Assembly (NCBI GenBank): GCA_947629275.1
Contig: CANRDG010000082.1
Location: 1-8,432, forward strand
Direction of reading: 5' to 3'
Source of the DNA: an uncultured Clostridia bacterium
Lineage (GTDB): Bacteria > Bacillota > Clostridia > Oscillospirales > Ruminococcaceae
DNA length: 8,432 nt
The notes beneath the pieces were generated by a model. The model saw only the letters and a list, made by a program, of their open reading frames with translations, was not told the DNA's origin and ran no database searches. The position numbers and the translations under genes were made by a program. Shown here one piece after another: positions 4,916 to 8,432 of this stretch. Positions within the stretch are counted from its first letter, which is position 1. The number at the start of each line of letters is the position of its first letter.

Positions 4916-7123
4916 ATGCCTGAGGAATATACAGCTCCTGCTTATTCAAAAAATTATCTGGAACAAAAACTTAAAGACAGTGAAAAACAGTACGATACCA
5001 AGAAAATATTCGCGGCATATGAATTTGCAAACACCGCCCATACAGGTCAGATGCGCGATTCGGGAGAACCGTACATCATACACCCGATAGCGGTCGCCTG
5101 CATACTGCTTGATCTCGGAATGGACACCGATACTATCTGCGCGGGGCTTTTGCACGATGTTGCGGAGGATACGGAGTTTTCTATTGAAGATATTTCAAAG
5201 AAATTCGGCGCGGACGTTGCGATGTTGGTAGACGGAGTTACAAAACTGAAAAAGATACCGCTGCTTACCAAAGAGGAGCAGACCGCCGAGAACGTGCGCA
5301 AGATACTGTTGGCGATGAGCGAGGACATCAGAGTTATGATAATAAAGCTCGCCGACCGTATACACAATATGCGTACACTTAAATACCGCGCGCAGGATAA
5401 GCAAAGGGCAACGGCTCTTGAAACGATGAACATTTACGCGCCGATAGCCCACAGGCTTGGAATACGCTCTATAAAAGAGGAGCTTGAAGATCTGTCTTTT
5501 ATGTATCTCGATCCGTATGCGTATGAGGAGATAGAGCGGCTCATAGCAACGCGCAAGGCAGACAGGCAGCGCATTATTGACAGCATTACGTCTAAGATAC
5601 GCGCGCGTCTTGCGCAGGACTTTGACAAGGAATTTATAATAGAAGGCAGGGTAAAGAGCAATTACGGCATATATAAAAAAATATACCGCGACGGCAAAGA
5701 GTTTGACCAGATATTTGACAGGTATGCGGTAAGGATAATAGTTGATACGGTCAACGAATGTTACAATGTTCTGGGTATTATTCACGATATGTTCAACCCG
5801 ATACCAAACAGGTTCAAAGACTATATCTCAACGCCGAAAGCGAATATGTATCAGTCGCTGCACACTACCGTTATCGGCAACGAGGGTTCGCCGTTTGAAG
5901 TGCAGATACGCACAAAAGAAATGCACCGCACCGCCGAGTACGGAATAGCCGCCCACTGGAAGTACAAAGAGGGCATAAATACCAAGTACACCAAAGACGA
6001 CAATCGCTTGGCGTGGGTAAGGCAGATACTTGAAACGCAGCAGAATACCAACGACGTTGAAGACATAGTAAGGTCTATAAAAAGCGATCTTTCTACAGAA
6101 GATCTGTTTGTGTTCACCCCGAAAGGCGATATGATAACGCTTCCAAACGGCGCTAACGTTATTGACTTTGCATATGCGATACACACGCAGGTAGGTCACA
6201 GAATGTGCGGCGCAAAGGTAGACAAGAAAATGGTTTCGCTCGACCACAAGCTGAAAACGGGCGAGATAGTTGAGATAATCACAAACCCCAACCACACCCC
6301 AAGCAGAAGTTGGCTGAAAATGTGCGTTACCAACGAGGCACGTTCAAAAATACGCACATGGTTCAAGCGCGAAAGGCGTGAAGAAAATATTTTCGAGGGA
6401 CGCAGAACGCTTGAAACGGAATTTCGCCGCAACCTTATAAGGATACCCGAAGACGAGCTGGAAGAGTTTCTCTCGGCAGATATGAAAAAGCACAACTGCG
6501 AAACGCTCGACGACTTTTTTGCCGCGATAGGCTACGGAGGCATACAGCTTTCAAAGCTTATGCAGCACCTTAAGACCGCCTACAGCAAGCGCGTTCAGGA
6601 AAAGGAAATGCCCGAGCAGCAGAAAGTTCTGGAGCAGGTAAAAGAAAGCAGCGTGAAAAACAAGTCGGGAGTTATAGTTGACGGCATACCCGACTGCGAG
6701 ATAAAATTCGCGCAGTGCTGTAATCCTCTGCCAGGCGATGATATTGTAGGCTTTGTAACTCGCGGTCACGGAATTTCTGTGCACAAGACCGACTGTGCGA
6801 ATTATCTCGGTCAGATGAGTAACGAAGCGCAGAGGGAACGCTGGCTTGCGGTAAGGTGGGCTGACAGCAGCGAGGAAAACAGCTATTTCAAAGTAACGCT
6901 CGATATTCTTGCGACCGACAGGATAGGTCTGCTTGCCGATATATCAGTAGAACTTTCAAATATCCGCATACCCATGCATGAGGCAACGGCAAGAGAGCTT
7001 AAAAACGGCAACGCCAGCGTTATGGTAACTATAAGCGTTGCAGGGGTAAATCAGCTCAACAACGTTATACAAAGACTTAAAAAGGTGCCAAGCGTTTTGT
7101 CTGTAGACAGAACGGGCAAATAA
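4916..7123 (+). CDS. relA: Bifunctional (p)ppGpp synthetase/hydrolase (Rel/SpoT family)
   Basis: This 735-residue cytoplasmic stringent-response enzyme makes (p)ppGpp from GTP/GDP and ATP on starved ribosomes and hydrolyses it otherwise. The hydrolase HD domain is intact: H56 (EPYIIHP), H80-D81 (GLLHDVAEDT, with E84 and D85) and D147 (LADRIHNMRTL). The synthetase domain has GRVKSNYGIYKK (244-255), D268 and E328 (FEVQIRT) at the expected catalytic places. It also carries RFKD (299-302), the RxKD signature of bifunctional Rel rather than the ExDD of synthetase-only RelA. A TGS domain (about 396-456), a Zn-finger/RIS domain (C594, C601, C602, H618, C627) and a C-terminal ACT/RRM domain (about 656-735) complete a full-length Rel. 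The start at 4916 follows AAAGGG at 4900-4905 by ten bases. There is no separate promoter in the 33-base gap after recJ. The usual clostridial apt gene between recJ and relA is absent. Confidence 0.96.
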   Translation: MPEEYTAPAYSKNYLEQKLKDSEKQYDTKKIFAAYEFANTAHTGQMRDSGEPYIIHPIAVACILLDLGMDTDTICAGLLHDVAEDTEFSIEDISKKFGADVAMLVDGVTKLKKIPLLTKEEQTAENVRKILLAMSEDIRVMIIKLADRIHNMRTLKYRAQDKQRATALETMNIYAPIAHRLGIRSIKEELEDLSFMYLDPYAYEEIERLIATRKADRQRIIDSITSKIRARLAQDFDKEFIIEGRVKSNYGIYKKIYRDGKEFDQIFDRYAVRIIVDTVNECYNVLGIIHDMFNPIPNRFKDYISTPKANMYQSLHTTVIGNEGSPFEVQIRTKEMHRTAEYGIAAHWKYKEGINTKYTKDDNRLAWVRQILETQQNTNDVEDIVRSIKSDLSTEDLFVFTPKGDMITLPNGANVIDFAYAIHTQVGHRMCGAKVDKKMVSLDHKLKTGEIVEIITNPNHTPSRSWLKMCVTNEARSKIRTWFKRERREENIFEGRRTLETEFRRNLIRIPEDELEEFLSADMKKHNCETLDDFFAAIGYGGIQLSKLMQHLKTAYSKRVQEKEMPEQQKVLEQVKESSVKNKSGVIVDGIPDCEIKFAQCCNPLPGDDIVGFVTRGHGISVHKTDCANYLGQMSNEAQRERWLAVRWADSSEENSYFKVTLDILATDRIGLLADISVELSNIRIPMHEATARELKNGNASVMVTISVAGVNQLNNVIQRLKKVPSVLSVDRTGK

Positions 7124-7132
7124 GGTGATGAG

Positions 7133-7759
7133 ATGAATATTTTTATACTTCCGCCGATGGGGCTGTGCGGCGCGAACAGCTATATTATAGCCTCGGAAAA
7201 AGGCTCGGCGGCTTTGGTAGACGCACCCGGAAATGCGGACTTTGTGCTGGGAGAGATACAAAGGCGCTCCCTTTCGCTGAAAATGATACTTCTGACACAC
7301 GGGCATCTGGATCATATAGAGGCGGCGGCACAGCTGCAAAAAAAGTCGGGCTGCAAGGTGTATATACATTCGGGCGATATTGCCATGCTCACTGACGGCA
7401 GGCTCAACCTTGCAAACAATATGACGGGCGGCGTTTTTGAAAGGGTAGATAATGCTCTGCCGCTTTCGGACGGCGATGTTTTGCAGCTTGACGAAGTGCA
7501 GATAAAAGTTATGCACACGCCAGGGCACACGCAGGGCAGCGTTTGCTATATTGCAGGGGATAATATGTTCAGCGGCGATACGCTTTTTCGCGGCAGCATA
7601 GGCAGAACGGATTTTCCGAGCAGTGATATAAATGCAATGCGGCAGTCGCTGAAAAAGCTTGCGGCTCTTGATAAAAACTACACGGTATACCCCGGTCACG
7701 AGGACATGACGAGCCTTGACTTTGAGAAAGAGAACAATTACTATCTTAAAAAATTATAA
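7133..7759 (+). CDS. MBL-fold metallo-hydrolase (glyoxalase II-like)
   Basis: This is a 208-residue single-domain metallo-beta-lactamase-fold protein, the usual size for the YqgX/YcbL-like group, which is much shorter than true glyoxalase II with its C-terminal glutathione-binding domain. Metal ligands are visible in order: THGHLDH (55-61), HTPGHTQGS (128-136, ligand H132), SGDTLF (147-152, bridging D149) and PGHE (187-190, H189). GSIGRTDFP (154-162) is typical of the glyoxalase II-like subgroup. It probably binds two metal ions (Zn or Fe) and hydrolyses a thioester or related ester; the substrate is unknown. No signal peptide or membrane segment is seen. It starts nine bases after the relA stop, with AAGGTG (7122-7127) overlapping that stop codon, so translational coupling is likely. 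Its position between relA and hemZ is common in Clostridia, where dtd often precedes it. Confidence 0.9.
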   Translation: MNIFILPPMGLCGANSYIIASEKGSAALVDAPGNADFVLGEIQRRSLSLKMILLTHGHLDHIEAAAQLQKKSGCKVYIHSGDIAMLTDGRLNLANNMTGGVFERVDNALPLSDGDVLQLDEVQIKVMHTPGHTQGSVCYIAGDNMFSGDTLFRGSIGRTDFPSSDINAMRQSLKKLAALDKNYTVYPGHEDMTSLDFEKENNYYLKKL

Positions 7760-7787
7760 ACAAACAGAAAGAGAACAGGAGCACAAA

Positions 7788-8432
7788 ATGAAACTTATAC
7801 TTAGTTCACTGGACTTGAAATATGAGCTTGAGGCAGTGGTGAAGCTGTTTTTGCCTGCGCAGAGCTTTAAGCTGACGGTCGCAGCTACTCACGAGGGGCA
7901 GGAGGGTGACATATGCTTTGTAAAGCGCGAAAAGAAAGCGCTTATGACCAGCCTTTTCGTATATTGCAGGCTTGACGGTCAGGTGGCGAATGAAGCAGGC
8001 GTAATACTCAGCGAGAACGAAAACGAGTGCGAGCTTACGCTGGCGGCGTACTTGTATCGCTGTCTTTCAAAGCTGACGGGCAAAAAGCCGCAGTGGGGGA
8101 TAATAACAGGCATACGTCCCGTAAAGCAGATAAACGCGATGGCGGCGGCAGGACTTACGGACGAGCAGATACGCGACAGGCTGAAAAACGTCTATCTTTG
8201 CTCTGAAAAGAAAATAAACATGGCTTTTGCGGTGGCAAAGGTGCAGGAGGATATTCTCGCGAGCCTTGACGACAACACGTTCAGCCTGTATGTTTCAATA
8301 CCGTTTTGTACTTCGAGATGTTCGTATTGCAGCTTTGTTTCGCAGTCTGTCGAGAGCAGTCTGCCGCTGATACCGAGCTATGTTTCAAACCTTTGCGCCG
8401 AGATACGGTATACGGGTCAGCTCATGCAAAAA
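7788..8432 (+). CDS. hemZ: HemZ-like radical SAM protein (coproporphyrinogen dehydrogenase family), N-terminal part
   Basis: An open frame runs from ATG 7788 to the window end with no stop (215 codons), so the 3' end is outside. AGGAG at 7777-7781 lies six bases before the ATG. The first 160 residues form the N-terminal extension typical of HemZ, including the motif KPQWGIITGIRPVKQ (100-114). Next comes the radical SAM start SLYVSIPFCTSRCSYCSF (166-183), with the [4Fe-4S] cysteines C174, C178 and C181 in CX3CX2C spacing. HemZ proteins are annotated as oxygen-independent coproporphyrinogen III dehydrogenases. Many Clostridia that lack a haem pathway also carry one, so the actual role here may differ (HemW-like haem handling or an unknown radical reaction). 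About 250 to 280 residues should follow. It is 28 bases downstream of the MBL gene and probably cotranscribed with it. Confidence 0.9.
   Translation, partial: MKLILSSLDLKYELEAVVKLFLPAQSFKLTVAATHEGQEGDICFVKREKKALMTSLFVYCRLDGQVANEAGVILSENENECELTLAAYLYRCLSKLTGKKPQWGIITGIRPVKQINAMAAAGLTDEQIRDRLKNVYLCSEKKINMAFAVAKVQEDILASLDDNTFSLYVSIPFCTSRCSYCSFVSQSVESSLPLIPSYVSNLCAEIRYTGQLMQK

Noticed and set aside
6956..7699. 247-codon minus-strand open frame opposite relA and the MBL gene
   Set aside because: It crosses the boundary of two well-supported genes and shows no motifs of its own, so it is a shadow frame.

Overview
The window looks like chromosomal housekeeping DNA from a low-to-mid GC member of the Clostridia, probably a Ruminococcus/Oscillospiraceae-type gut Firmicute. 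The grounds are the gene order recJ - relA - metallo-beta-lactamase (MBL) - hemZ, strong GGAGG-type ribosome binding sites, sigma-A promoters with extended -10 boxes, and codon use rich in ATA (Ile) beside GC-rich codons. The taxon is an inference from these features, not from any database match.

Layout: (1) 1-480, plus strand: the C-terminal part of a class I PLP-dependent aminotransferase, including its Schiff-base lysine; its 5' end lies outside the window. (2) 481-892: a 412-base intergenic stretch with no credible gene. It has a GC-rich patch, then a series of perfect inverted repeats resembling a dispersed-repeat mosaic, and finally the terminator of argS. (3) 893-2683, minus strand: a complete arginyl-tRNA synthetase (argS) of a somewhat divergent type, convergent with the aminotransferase. 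(4) 2684-2848: a compact divergent promoter region with an extended -10 promoter on each strand and an inverted repeat between them that overlaps the recJ -35 box. (5) 2849-8432, plus strand: an apparent operon of recJ (ssDNA exonuclease), relA (bifunctional (p)ppGpp synthetase/hydrolase), a small MBL-fold hydrolase, and the first 215 codons of a HemZ-like radical SAM protein that runs off the window.

The genes belong to translation (argS), recombination and repair (recJ), the stringent response (relA) and probably metabolite or redox functions (MBL protein, hemZ). The recJ-to-hemZ run matches a conserved clostridial neighbourhood, but the genes often found inside it, apt (between recJ and relA) and dtd (after relA), are absent, and the remaining gaps are 9 to 33 bases.

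I found no phage, insertion sequence, CRISPR array, defence system, tRNA or rRNA, and no convincing undescribed system. The parts most worth a second look are the palindrome cluster at 607-884 and the argS/recJ divergent control region.
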